Source of the DNA: Amoebophrya sp. A120
Lineage: Eukaryota; Sar; Dinophyceae; Syndiniales; Amoebophryaceae
Length of the DNA: 64,000 nucleotides
Direction: 5' to 3'
NCBI GenBank assembly: GCA_905178155.1
Contig: CAJINV010000012.1
Span: forward strand, 2,134,166 to 2,198,165
How positions within the stretch are numbered: the first letter of the stretch is position 1; each line of letters opens with the position of its first letter. Below, in pieces: positions 33,461 through 46,000 of the stretch. The position numbers and the translations under genes were made by a program. Under the pieces are notes generated by a model. It saw only the letters and a list, made by a program, of their open reading frames with translations, did no database searches and had not been told where the DNA came from.

Positions 33461-36400
33461 TTACTTCTTTTGCTGCGTCGCAAGATTGTGCTTGGCTCTC
33501 GCTCGGTTAGCTGCCGTGTCGCGCACGACGTGTTGTTTCGTTCCTACCGTCTTTTGGTTTATTTGCGCACTTGTAGCTGTACTATTCTGATTTGCTGCAT
33601 CTCCCCTCCCCCACCCAGCCACTGTTCTCGTTTTCCGTGTCGGGCTGAAACTCACCGACCGGCGCAAATGGTCAGAACTGGCGGCGGAGGAAGTTTTCTT
33701 GAAAGCCGAGTTAGTGGTTGCTGTTTTACTCACCATCGCCGTACTAGTTGTCGTCCCCATCGCCGTTGTTCCTGGCCTACTCTGGTGCCTTCTCACGGGG
33801 CTTCTACTTGATGCCATTACAAAAGAATTCTCCACCGAGCTCAACCGCGGCGCCACCAGCTGCTGGCTTCTTTTCGCGACCACACTTCTGCTTCTTATCG
33901 GACTGCTCAAAGATGCGGCCACTTGTTCGCGGAGACTCATTTTCGCAGTTGCAGTGTTGACCATCCGGGGCGGTGACCTGGAGTCGTTTCTGCAAAGTGA
34001 TCTATTTCTATGCGCGGACGAGCTGTTCAGAAGTTTTTCGTTTACCATCCTCCTGGTGCGGCTGTTCTGCCTGCTATTGTTCGTCCTCGGAGAAGCAGAA
34101 ACTGAGGACACAAAACTGTTTCCCCGAGAGGACCTGGATGTTCTACTTCGGTACCCGACGTCCAACTGCCCGGATGGTCCAAAGAGAATCTGTTTCCTTT
34201 TATTCGCGGAAGCTGTTGTTGGCCGGTTAATTGGAGTGACAGAGCGGGAGGAGAGCGGGCTGCGCTCGTGAATGAATGCGTCCTTGCTGTTTTTGAAAAC
34301 CTTGTTTCGGCTGCTTTTAGTAGAAGCGTTGGAGAGCGTGCGAGGACGGTTAGAAGAAGTTCTCTGGTGCTGTTGTAATGGCGACCGTGGACTTCGACTC
34401 TGTCTCGCTGTCGCAGTGCCGGTAGCAGAAGGTGTTATTCTAGGTGAAATGCCACTGCTCATGCCTGCAAGTGCAATTCCACCTCGTGGACTGGCGGAAT
34501 AAAGCCGACTCCTACTTCTGTTCAAATCGTTCCCACCCTTCTGCTTCGAAGATGAATTGTGGTTCTCTACCTGCGGCTGTCCGTAGAACTGGAAGATCAC
34601 TGGTTGTTGCTGCTGGCTTTGCATGGAAGCCACAGACGTGCTTCGCCCCTGATGCCATTCCTGCGCGACCACGGGTAGCGGCTGAGGCGGTGCAATGGCA
34701 GCCGCACTCGTAGTTCCAGCATTAACTATCCTTGCCCTCGCCTTCGTTCGCATCGCGACAGAGGTGCTTGTGCTCCGACTGGAAGTCGTTGAGTTTTTTG
34801 ACTGGTTTCGAAGACTCTTGTTCTGGTGTGACACAACTCCTCCGGCTCTCTTGCTCACCTGTACTTGCCCTCCTGCACCTGCTCCGCCGCGTTTCAAAAC
34901 CGGCTTTCCTCGGCCCGACCCACCAGACGCGTCGGCGATTGGAAGTGGAAGTAAATCACCAGCATCATCTCCACCTCCTCCGCCCTGCTGTTCCTGCTGT
35001 TTCAGAGTGAACAACCTGCACAGCTCCTGACTCTGACTCAGCACCACCTTCTGTGACTCCTCGAACCGTTTTTGTTCCTCATACAACTGTATCAAGTGGA
35101 AATATGTCTGGGTCTGGAAACTTGTAATGCAAAGACGGGAAGAGTGAGCACTCTATGATGCGCTGCACAGCAAGGCAAGTTTTTCCGTGCTTCTGAGTTG
35201 CGTACTCCGCATGAGAAGCTGCATTTTTGCATGACAGGCGAGAGGGGCTCTTCGCGGCCACGCAATACAGATTTCAGAGTCATACCAGACCAGCATGGCA
35301 AATATCGCAATCTCCCGACCCAGACGTATTTGCAATTGATAAACTGTCTTTCTAATTCCCTTACTTTCTTCACCAAATTATCCGACTCACACCCGATTTT
35401 CACCTGCGCAACTTCCTGCACCGTGCAGTAATTCTCTAATGACTGCCGTAGATGTTCTTTGTTGTTTTCGGTTTGTTGGAGTTCCTGCTGGAGTTCCAGC
35501 CGGATATTTTTCTCGTGGATCACTTCCTGCTGGAGCTGTTTGGTTTGCTGCAACAACATGTCCTGGTAGTGGTTGTTCATTTCTATCGCGAATTGCTCTT
35601 TCTCGTCTTGCAGCTGGCTGATTTTCTCGCGTTCCGTGTCAATAGTGTGAAGGAGCAGATCTTTCTCTTCGGCTGTTTTTGTTTCAACATTTGATGTTGT
35701 GTGATGATGTGTCCTGTTTGTCATGCGAAAAATCGCACCAAAGCAAGTGACTTTTGTCATGCTCATACAAAACTGCAAAAACATAAAACATCATCAATCA
35801 TGTTAACTACATTATCGTCGACAAACTCAGATGAAGTGTTGCAGTAGTACCTATCGCCACTTGCAGCTCTTCTAATTGCTTTTCCGCTAGCTTCTTGAAT
35901 TTCTCGTATCAAGTGCAGAAGTGTCTGGGTCTGGAAGGTTCTGAGACTTGTCATGCACTTTTTGCATGAGCCATGATGTCTGTGATGCATGCCCTAGCAT
36001 CACAGATTTTTTGAGGGCTTCTTGATGCCTATTCCGCATGACAAATGCCCTCCCCGCGTAGCAAGCATTGATTACGCTCCCTTTGCTGCTCATGCAGTAC
36101 AGATTTTTTTGGAATCCAAATTCAGCATCACAAGTTGCATTCTTCCAGACCCAGACATTTTTGCATTTGATATCTCGTTCTCCGACACTAATTGCCCCTT
36201 TTCCGCCTCACTGGTCTTCCTCACCTCGTCACACTGTTTTTCCAGTAAACTTGATTTTTTCTTTTCCTTATCCAGCTCCTTCACGCACTTTTCTAACTCC
36301 TTCACCACCAAATTCAGCTTTTTCTCAATACCACTTTTATCAAATGCAAATATGTCTGGGTCTGGAAACTTGTGATGCGGGATGGCGTATCATGAGGAGG

Positions 36401-39400
36401 CCACAAGTGCTGGCGCAGCATCACAAGTTTCTGAGCTTCTTCTGGGTGTTGCCTATACTGCGTCACAAACTGCGTTTCTGCATGACAGAAAACCGGCGCT
36501 CTTGGGTAACGTGCATGACAGATTTGAGAGCCATGCCAGACAAGCATGACAAACATGCATTGTTCCAGACTCAGACGTATTTGCATTTGGTAACTTTTCT
36601 CCTCCACCAATCTCTGCTCGTCCATTTTTGAATTCTGTTTCAACTGCCGGACTTCAAATTGACAGCTCATGTCCAAATTCCGGATCAATTTTCCAAACGA
36701 GCAGGCTTTCAGTTGCAACAAGAAGAACTGCTTCGAATTGTTCTGCTTCTTCACATATGCATTTCAAATATGTCTGGGTCTGGATCTGGAAGGTTGCAAC
36801 TTGTAATGCTGGCCTTACATTCCGGAAAAATCTGTATTGCATGAACAGCAAAAGACGCGGCGTCTTCTGTCATACAAAAACGCAGCTTCTCATGCAGACA
36901 GCGTATCATGAGAAACCCTTCTGCAAACTTGTCATGCTTGGCCGCATTCGGAAGCGTTTTCATCGTGAACAGTTCAGCATCACAGGCTTCCAGGCCCAGA
37001 CATATTTGCAATGCATATCACAATCAACTGGTTGATTTTGTCCAACCCGGCGAGGAGACAAGTCGCTTTTTCCAAATCCCGGACGGATTGCTGGTAGCTG
37101 TTGAATATGCACTGCAAAAGTATCGCACTCATACTTCTGATTGCGGTCATGCATTACAATTCTAGTTGTTAAGGCAAACCCGCATTACAAATTCACTTTG
37201 TATAAATGCTGAGCCAATTTGTATTGCAAGTTATACTAGTACGATAGTTTTGCAATTCATATTGACCTTCAATTTGTAGAAAAAGTGTTTTTTCCACTCC
37301 CGCTGCTTGTACAGTTTCAACTGCGTGACCAACGTCACGAAGGACTCGCATTTCGTCTTCAGTTCCGATATGCAATACAAATTTCCCGCACATGTACAAG
37401 ATGCATCACAAAAATAAATTTCACCGAATTTGGAGCGCAAAACTTGTCCTGCTAAACTAGGATCGAAGCCAAGTTTTGTCATGCAGAGAACGCATTTGTA
37501 CGTGTACTACGGGAAATTTACTGTTGATATCCGAGTTCGCGGACTGCCAGATTTGAAGGACCGCGCGGGCAAGTTTTTCGTTCAGCGGCTTTGCAAGTTT
37601 CTGGTTGAAAAACTGCTGCAGTTTTTCCTTCTGCGTAGTTGAAGATTCAAAATCGATCCTCGCTTTTCTGTCCTTCGTCAAAACTTGTTTGAAGTAGTTG
37701 AAGTTCTCTTTCATGATCCGGTGTTTTCTCTTCACTAACAGCGCCTCCAGTCGAAAGGTTTTGTCGCGGTTGCGTAGGAATTTTTTGAAAAGGAGTTGCA
37801 AGATTTTCCTTCTTCGTTTCTTCATCGCAAATTCCGCGATATTGTCGAAGAGATTATCCTGCTCCACCACCTGGTTTTCTTTCCAGCTTTCCGCGTAGCA
37901 ACCTAATTTGTTCAGTTCCAGCTGCTTGAAACTCCGGAGTTTGGACTTCTGGGTGCAAATTTTGTGCATCTTATCCAAAACGGAGAAGAGAATCTGCACC
38001 CGAATGCTCTTGTCCGCTTGCTCAACCAGTTGCTCCATCGGAGATTTTTGGGCGGCTAATTCTATTGCGAAATCATGATCAGGGGGATGGAGGTTGAAGT
38101 TGTCATGCGGGGAAGCAGCACCAGGTGACGGGGACGGCGAAGCAAGTCCGTACTTCTGCATCAGCGGCGTCAACCGCGGTATGGGCTCGTAGACTTTCTC
38201 GGGACGACGGAGGACTCGGCTATCCTTGTTTGTCATGCTGCTTCGCAATAAGTGGTCTCCTCTTGACGTCGATGCAGCTTCTAACGCAAAAGGCGCAGTA
38301 GTTCCGCCCGGCGCCAATACGTTCTCCTCGTTCAGGTCTTCCAAAGTGGGTGAGCGAAGGTGAAAAACCGGGGGAAGGGAAGATGAGGCAGCAGCAGCTT
38401 CGACGTCCTGTAGTTTTGGTGCAGAAGATGCACCACCAGCTTTGTTGTCTTGGTCTTTCATCGACACCTATCACAGGAAAAAGTGTATAACGTTAACAGT
38501 TTTCACAGATTGCAATCATGCATCACAAATGTAGCCCAATATGCATGCTATGCATGACAAACTCTGGTGACGCGTCTTGTGATGCATTTCTGCATCACAA
38601 ATTCCATTAACGTTAACACTTTTTCTTGTGATAACATCTCCAAAACCGATTCCCGCATTGTTTTCAAGGAGAACTCCATCGCGTTTTTTTCGTTTAACAA
38701 ATGTTCGTTCTCCCTTTTCAATTTTCTCTCCTTACACGCGTAAAAGTACCAGCCGGTTAAAAACCGCGAAAACAGCTCCCGCCGTCGCAACCTCCGCACA
38801 AAGAAATACTTGCACCAAAACCGGGCTTCCCGGTCCGCGTGGGTTTTCCAAGCGAGGAAGGAGTGTTTTAGAAGTTTGGAAGTTGATTTCATCTCCAAAA
38901 CTTGCTGTGATTTCTTGTTTCTTCTATTGCTTTGTCGGCAGTACCCGCCCCAGCTCCGCATGCAGAACTGGAGCATGGAAAATCGGTATTTTTTCAAACT
39001 CTTCTCCCCCCTCGCGTGGTGGAAAGCAAGGTCAAGTAAGTGCTTCCTCGATACAGCTATTTGCTTCCAGGAGTGAAAAGCTTGTTGCTGAATTGAGCGG
39101 TGGTGGAATTTCGTCTGCAGTGCGTAGACCATGTAGTCTTGTTTTTCTTCCAGAAATGCGGTTTCTTGTCGGTGAGAAGCCGCCTGATTTTCAAACTGTT
39201 GCTCCATCTGCTCTAACTGCTGATGCACCGTTTCCAGCTCTTGTTGCATATCCTGTGCAAAAGCATCACACTCGTATTACAATCATGCATTACAAGTCGT
39301 TTTCTTAACCTTGGCCAGCATTAAAAATTTTATTTCTCACGCTAAGGAAATTCAAATTTGTAATGCATTTATACGAGTACGGTACTTTAATATTTGCAGT

Positions 39401-41785
39401 TCATATTGCAAGTGCTTTGTAAATTTCAACTCCTCTTCCTTTTTCGTTTCTACTAAAGTTTTCCAAGCGGCGAAACAAGTTCTTCGTTTCTGGAGCGTTA
39501 TTCTCTGTCGCCCGCTCCACTCACAGCACCGACTGAAAATCGCAAGTTTTTGCGTCTCTAGCAACGTCGCCTGGCTGGACTGGAGTTGCTCTAGCATGGA
39601 GATGCGGGTGTGGGAGATGTTGGGGGTGATGTTGGCTGCTGCTGCTGCACCTGAGCCAGTCGTGCCAGAGAAGGTAGTTGAGGAAGAGATAGGATTTTGA
39701 TCTGCAGCGAGCGTCCTCTGATGCGCAGCTGTAGTTGTACTCGAAATGGCTCCTGCTGGAGGGAGTAATCTGCTCCCACTACTCCTGCTCAAATTGAAAC
39801 TCACGCTCTTGTTGCTAGCACTGGCGCCCCCTCCGGGATGCATTGCGGCCGCTGCGGCAGCGGAGGCTGCGAGCTGTGGCGTCGAGTTGTTTAGGGCGAA
39901 AAAGTTGTTGCTCATGAAATGATGCGATGAAGACGAAGTTGTATTATGTGGACCACCACCTCCGTGGAGGTTCATTGACTCATTCCAGAGAACCATTTCT
40001 GAGTCTGACTCGTTCTCGTCACCAGCGCAGTTATTGTAAGACCCCGAGTTACAACTTCCGTCCCCTGCCGAATCTGCCGGCTGTGAGCAAGAGTTGTCAT
40101 CAGCGGTTCTGGTGCTTTTAGTTATCTCCTGCTTGTTCCGTATGCTTAAGCTTGCGCTGTGGTTTCCCCCGCCATGCCCTTGCCCAGTCAAATAACCCCC
40201 TTGTTGGGAAGTCGAATATCCTGAGTAAAAACGTACCCACACTAGAGTCTGGATGGGGATTTTGCAACACAAACCTAGGAGTTTTGTGAGTCACGCATGA
40301 CAAGTTGCGCTCTGCAGTGTAGTGCAGGTTAGCAAGTGCAGCCGCATCACCAATCCAGCTACTCATCCTGTTCACAGCATCACAAATTCCAAAACACGAC
40401 TGGAAATGGCTCTCATGGGGATGCGCATTACAAGTCTTCCTGTCTTTGCAAATCTGCATTACAACTCTGGTGTGGGTACGTTTTTACTCAGGATATAGAA
40501 AACATCAAGTTGGTTGACTTGCTGCTGGCGCGGGAAGAAGAACTAGGATGCACTATCAAATGTAAAAATGTCTGGGTCTGGGAGAATACGCGATTTGTAA
40601 TGCAGGTTTTCCATGCCCCACGAGGTCTGGAATGCAGGGCCTAGCATGACAGATTCTGCGAGATCTCTATCTTACATGCCTATCCTGCATGAGAAACTCC
40701 TTTTCACCTTGGTCAAAATGCACGGCTTTTGGTACTCATGCAACACAGATAGATTGTTGCATGATCCAGATTTAGCATGACAAACATGCATTCTTCCAGA
40801 CCCAGACATTTTTACATTTGATATGCACCTCCACTGCCCCATTATGCTGTTGATACTGGTCGTGGCTGCCCATGTTGATCTGTGCGTTTCCCGCGGTCGC
40901 GGAGGAGGGGGTGATTATGCTGAGGTTGGCCAAGATATTTGACCTATCCACCGTCTGGTCCTCGCCGGCACTTGTTGTATCGGTCACGTTATGAAATGCA
41001 AAAATGTCTGGGTCTGGAAACTTGTGATGGTAAAATGTGCATGATGAAAACACTTCCGAATGCAGTCCGGCGTGACAACTTCCCAAAACACTTTCTCATA
41101 GGCAATGCGCATGAGAAACTGCGTTTTTGCATGACAAAAGAGGGTGCGACTTTTGTTCGTTATGCAATATTTTCTAGGTATGGAAAGCTCGCATTACAAG
41201 TCCCAACCTTCCAGACCCAGACATTTTTACAATCCATACACGTGTATAGTCGGCAACTGCGGCTGGCTTTGACTATGCGTGACACCAGCTGCTCCACCAG
41301 AGCCTGAAGAAGCTCCAAGCAAACCTGCCATGCCGCCCGAGGCGCTCTGCATCAGCAAACTCTTCCGCAGCATAGCGATCTCCTGCTGCTGTCTACTGTG
41401 CTCGAAGGCGAGGACCTTATTCTGCGAGTGCAGGTATCCTGTGCAAAAGTATCGCGCTCGTATTGCAATCATGCATTACAAATCTTTTTTTCAGTGTAGA
41501 TCCGCATTACAAATTATCTCTCACGCTGGGGAAATCGAAATCTGTCATGCATTTATACGAGTACGATACTTTTGCAGTTCATAGCAGCTTGACCAGGACA
41601 GAAGAGAGCTGCTTCTGTTCGGGCGTGTAGTCGGTAGAACCACGGAGCGGGTTGGGTTGCGAACTGCGGACATTTGCACCACCGTCTTCGGCTGGCGCAA
41701 GCGAGCCATCCACGCCCATGCTCATCTCCGGAACCGGGTCGAGGACTTTCATTCCCGGGGTTGCTGTGACGGGCGGGTGTAACAT
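33461..41785 (-). CDS. Long coiled-coil protein with Sfi1-like repeats
   Basis: About 1,830 residues from 14 exons: 41584-41785, 41239-41434, 40824-40989, 40496-40553, 39405-40216, 38634-39248, 37530-38468, 37262-37368, 37018-37105, 36593-36755, 36173-36337, 35851-35906, 35342-35672 and 33461-35089. Twelve introners and one GT-AG intron (35673-35850) separate them, and every join I made keeps the frame. The middle has repeated units ending in a Trp motif (AFHSWKQIA, CMRSWGGYCR, SFLAWKTHAD, FLTGWYFYAC, CFAAWKTLVE) like the centrin-binding repeats of Sfi1, so a basal body or centrosome role is likely. Coiled coil follows (LHTIDTEREKISQLQDEKEQ), and the C-terminal exon is Ser/Arg-rich. The start is the ATG at 41783-41785 (MLHPPVTATPG). 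Confidence 0.8.
35090..35341 (-). mobile_element. Introner, family A
   Basis: The duplication AACTG at 35085-35089 and 35342-35346 is exact. Removal joins ...RELERQL and YEEQKRFE of the Sfi1-like gene. Confidence 0.95.
35907..36172 (-). mobile_element. Introner, family A
   Basis: The duplication TCTCG at 35902-35906 and 36173-36177 is exact. Removal joins LVSENE and KFKKLAEK. Confidence 0.95.
36338..36592 (-). mobile_element. Introner, family A
   Basis: The duplication ACTTT at 36333-36337 and 36593-36597 is exact. Removal joins QRLVEEK and SGIEKKLN. Confidence 0.95.
36756..37017 (-). mobile_element. Introner, family A
   Basis: The duplication TCACA at 36751-36755 and 37018-37022 is exact. 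Removal joins DKINQLIV and KKQNNSKQ. Confidence 0.95.
37106..37261 (-). mobile_element. Introner, family B
   Basis: The duplication is TTGAA at 37101-37105 and TTGAC at 37262-37266 (4 of 5). Removal joins FYKLKVN and SYQQSVRD. Confidence 0.9.
37369..37529 (-). mobile_element. Introner, family E
   Basis: The duplication TCCGA at 37364-37368 and 37530-37534 is exact. Removal joins IWQSANS and ELKTKCES. Confidence 0.95.
38469..38633 (-). mobile_element. Introner, family H
   Basis: Single copy here. TIR core is AAAAAGTGT..AACGTTAAC. The duplication is ACACC at 38464-38468 and ACATC at 38634-38638 (4 of 5). Removal joins ESVLEM and SMKDQDNK. Confidence 0.9.
39249..39404 (-). mobile_element. Introner, family B
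   Basis: The duplication TTGCA at 39244-39248 and 39405-39409 is exact. Removal joins KFTKHLQ and QELETVHQ. Confidence 0.95.
40217..40495 (-). mobile_element. Introner, family D
   Basis: Length 279 bp, nearly identical to 7888-8166. The duplication is TCGAA at 40212-40216 and TAGAA at 40496-40500 (4 of 5). Removal joins STNLMF and STSQQGGY. Confidence 0.9.
40554..40823 (-). mobile_element. Introner, family A
   Basis: The duplication TGCAC at 40549-40553 and 40824-40828 is exact. Removal joins HNGAVEVH and PSSSSRA. Confidence 0.95.
40990..41238 (-). mobile_element. Introner, family A
   Basis: The duplication CACGT at 40985-40989 and 41239-41243 is exact. Removal joins QLPTIHV and TDTTSAGE. 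Confidence 0.95.
41435..41583 (-). mobile_element. Introner, family B
   Basis: The duplication is GCAGG at 41430-41434 and GCAGC at 41584-41588 (4 of 5). Removal joins SSVLVKL and HSQNKVLA. Confidence 0.9.
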
Positions 41786-43047
41786 TTTTTTCTCAAAGAA
41801 CGGCCACTGTTGCTCACATACACATCCATGTGGAGAGCTCAATTCTGTCGCGCTTTCCGCACATACCAGCCTAGTACTGCTTCCAAGAACTAAAAGAACC
41901 TTGATATTCGACGGTATCGCATCGAAGAAAGCACGCGTGCCTCGTCCTCATTCAACCTTGCGAAAAAGTCCAACTGAAAATCACGTATGAATCAACAAGA
42001 TCTTCACTTACATCTCTCGACAGGGGCAAAAGCGTCACGCTTGTTCAATCTAAAACGCATCCAACACTCTGCAGCAGCTCCAGGAGCGACTACTAGTCGT
42101 CTTATTATATATTTATCTAGTTTCATCTTCTTAGAAATGCACGTATACGCGCGTGCCGGGCAGGGAGAAAACGAAGATGGGCGACCATATCAGCACATGC
42201 ACACATCAAAGTGACAACTAAGGTGGACAAAATGATCGTACCGACCTTGATGTCGGATAAAAAGCAACTCCGCTTGAGGAGTCGAGGGAAGCCAGGAGCA
42301 CCACAATTGTTAAAAATCAGAAGCTACTTCGTCGATGTCCACGGTAGAAAAGTTTCTGCAATGTTCGGTTTCTTGTCTGAGGCACCACCACAAGCTCAAG
42401 CTAACCATGCCGTTGCCGACAGATGAAAAGTGTGTTGAAGACTGTTTCGCAGAAGGTTGAAAACGGAAGAAAACTGGAAAAAAATCCCTGTTGTAGGAAT
42501 TCAAGCCCAAATATAAAATACTTAAAATTATCTAACTCTTCCTATGCTTTGAAACCAGAAATCTTCTTGCTCGGCACTGAAAACCACGATTATTTTTCAC
42601 CAGTTCGAGTTTGAGTGGTTTGTTTTGCGTCAGAACTATTTCAATTCTTGCACGCATTTGCTTTTCTTGTTATAACTTCCGTCTTTTTAGTTACAGGTCG
42701 ACTTCGCCCTCCCAGCAACCATTTCGAAAAATCATTCTATCGGCCTAAACGCACGACGTCCACGCATTTCTCAGCGTCTCCTTCGCCCCCTGGACCTCGA
42801 CCTGGGCGGCGTCGCAACGCGGTCACGCAGGCCCCGAAACGGCACAGCTCGGTCTTCACGCAGCCTCTCAATTCGGCTAGGGCGGCGCTCTTCCTCCTGA
42901 TGTTCGCGGCTGTTTTGTTAATGCGGTGCAGCTTCTTCTTGTCTGCTCGTGCAAGTAGTAGACACAGGATGCGCATGCGCGATAGGGGTTTTTCTTTCTA
43001 TTTTCACTCTATGTGAAAAATTACTCGATACAAAAAGAAATGCACCT
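41786..43047. other. Intergenic
   Basis: This lies between the start of the Sfi1-like gene and the end of the RS/RRM gene. No protein-like frame, repeat or RNA gene is recognised. Confidence 0.4.
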
Positions 43048-46000
43048 CTACACGACGACACACACAAACAAGTAAAGCCATAAACAGCACGAACAAAAAT
43101 AGTACTCCACTCTCCCTCGAAGCGTAGCTCGTCTCGCTTGCCTTGATTTTTCCAGCTGTTCTGCGATTCTCTGCATCTCACCCGGCCGTTTCCGCCGATC
43201 CTCGGCAACCTCACAGGAAATAACATGACCCTTCAGCTTAGCACCGTCCAGTTCGTTAATGGCCGTTTCCGCACTGTCTTTGTTGCAAAACTTGACGTAT
43301 CCCGTGCAAAAGTATCGCACTCGTAGTAATCGCAATCATGCATTACAAATCTCCCTCTTAACCGAAATCCGCATTACAAATTCCATTTTTCGTGCTGAGG
43401 AAATTTGTCATGCGATTTATACTAGTAGGATGCTTTTCCTTTTGCATTGCATATGACATACGCAAAACCCTTGGGCTCCTTCGTGGAGTAGTCGAGCGGA
43501 ATGTATATCAAATGCAAAACTATCGTACTCGTACAAATGCAAGTCCTGCATTACAAATCTTGTTTCCAAGGCACATCTGCATTACAAATTTTATTTCCCA
43601 TGCTGAGGAAATTTGTAATGAATTTATACGAGTACGATACTTTTGCACAGGATAATGTACCTGGGATGTGGATGTGGCTTCGGGTTTGTTCAACGAATTT
43701 GCAATGTATAAACGCACAATAACACAACTTTCAATCGCTAATTGGGAACAAGCGCCGTGTTAAAGATAAGCAAAGCAGTAGTACACATCACGCAGCTTGC
43801 CATATCGTTCGAATTTTTCTGTCAAATCGTCCTGCAGACGGGGCATCTTCACGTTCGTGGGTAGGTGGCGCACCTGAGTGAAGTATCATGATTTCGTGTT
43901 GAAAAAAATATACAGAACTTTCGACTTCGGAACATCGCATCATGATATTTCTATTTGCGCATGACAAGCAAAGTGTACACCAATAACTTCTTGAGTGAAA
44001 CATTTTTCCTCTTGTACTTCCTTACCAGCACCGACAAGTAGTTCCTCCCTTCGTCGGCCGAGGCAGATTTTGGCCTGTTCCCCTTCGGAGATATGAAAGT
44101 GGACAATGAGCTGCAATTCCCGCTTTCCCTCTTCTATTGTGCACACTCGCCGCCCCACACGACGCTGGCTAGTAGCTGCTATGGTCTTTATCTGTAATCT
44201 GTGCTGATAGTGTGCCGTTTTAGAATGCGACCCTTCGGATGAAGTAGCCCAAACGACACTACTGCTTACAATCCGGGGACGAACTTGTCATGCGAAAACA
44301 GAATTTTTTACAATGCTCGCGTTGCTAGATGACATGCACTTCGAATGAGGAAGGAAGAGTTTGCTCTATTGCTTATCTACTATCATACGTGGCACTACAT
44401 CCGCTCCGTGGCGGCGTGGTCGGTCTGGCCACGAGGGTCCAGGCCGGGAGAGGTCGGACTTCCTATGCATTGCAAAAGCGTCGCACTTGTATAAATTGCA
44501 TTAGAAATTTGCTCAGCATGAGAACTGGAATTTGTCATGCTGTTTTACCTTAACCTTAAGGACAAGACTTGTCATGCATAACTGTAATTAGTACGAGCAC
44601 GATAGTACTTTTCCACTGCATACTTCCCGGAGCGCTGCGAGCGAGATCTGGTCCGGCTGACACTGCGATAATTGTTCTTCTTTTTCTTGCTCTCTAAATT
44701 CGTTTTGACGTCGATGCCTCGATTTTTACTGTCACTGCGACCACGAGTGCGGCTAGTCGTGCCCCTCTTTCGTGTAAAAATCTCCCGCTGTGTCGGCGGT
44801 CGTGGTACCACCGCAATGGTTTTCCGTTTGGCTGCAGTACGTCGCACCAGTGGGGGAGATAAAGGAGGCTTAGTGCCACTTTTTCCACGAAGACGAACAC
44901 CACGACCCGTCTCCCGATCAACATTTCTTTCCGAACAGTCGCTCTTTCTCGACTGCGCCCGACTGCGACTCCGACTGTCCTTTTTCGCAAATTTTCTGCC
45001 CCGAGCAGCGGTGTTTTTGATGATGTTGCTTTCGTAGTTGTTGTCTAACGTCTCAGAGTTGTTGTACCTGTTGGTGTTCTTATTTCCCGGAAAATCACGC
45101 GGATCGACAGGTGGTTTTCGGCTCGCATCTTGATCTTCCTCATTCTTTTTAATCACCGGCGTCCGACAGTCTCCGAAAAACAGCGGGGGGCTGTCCGGCT
45201 CTTCCAGCAGAATGTTTCCAGAGAAAATTGGCGGACTATCCTGAAAGGAGCTGCTTTTCCCTCGCTTGGCGCGGGCGGGAGAAGGAGTGCGAGGGGGAAC
45301 TAGTACAGGAGGGGCAACTACAACAGCACTCGTTCTACCACTCGGCTTGGTGTTGTTGTTCTGCTGTTGTTTCTCTTCCTCTTTACCACTCCGGAAATCG
45401 ACGTCGTTGTTCTTTCTCGTCCGGGGTCTTCGTTGCTGGGACTGGGAGGGAGAGGGAGCAGCTGCTCGATTGGTTGACGACGTGTTGGGATTCGGATTGT
45501 TGTTTTGGTCGTCGTGGTTATTTTGGTTATTTTCCTTTTCCTTTATCTCCTGCCCGACTTGCTTTGTTTCCTTTTGTTCCGCAGACCGGGATGATGAGGT
45601 GGGAGCAGACTCTCCAGAGGACTCATCTTCACTCTCGCTAGTACTGGAGGCCAGTTCCAGTACCCGTGGCTTTTTCACAATGTTGTTGGAGGCAGATTTA
45701 TTCTGGATGTGGTTGTGCTTGTTCTCATCTCTGATGTCACCTCGTGCTCCGTACAGTGCGTTTTTGATCTTTTCTTTGATACCACCAGCAGCAACTCCAT
45801 TGCCATTCGTCTTAATATCGCTTGTTCGACGTCTTTGGTCAGCAACTACACGTCGGCCAACATCTTCGTCACTCTCTTCAAGGCTGTAGCTACGCTTCTT
45901 GTTGACCGCAGCTGAGGTAGTAGTTCTTCTCGACGTTGTGACGGTTGTACTTGCTTTATTTTTCCTGGTAGGACGATCTTCATCTTCCACAGCTTTATTC

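Noticed and set aside
33699-34271. 190-codon plus-strand open frame
   Set aside because: It is antisense to the Ser-rich last exon of the Sfi1-like gene; the Leu/Val richness mirrors that exon.
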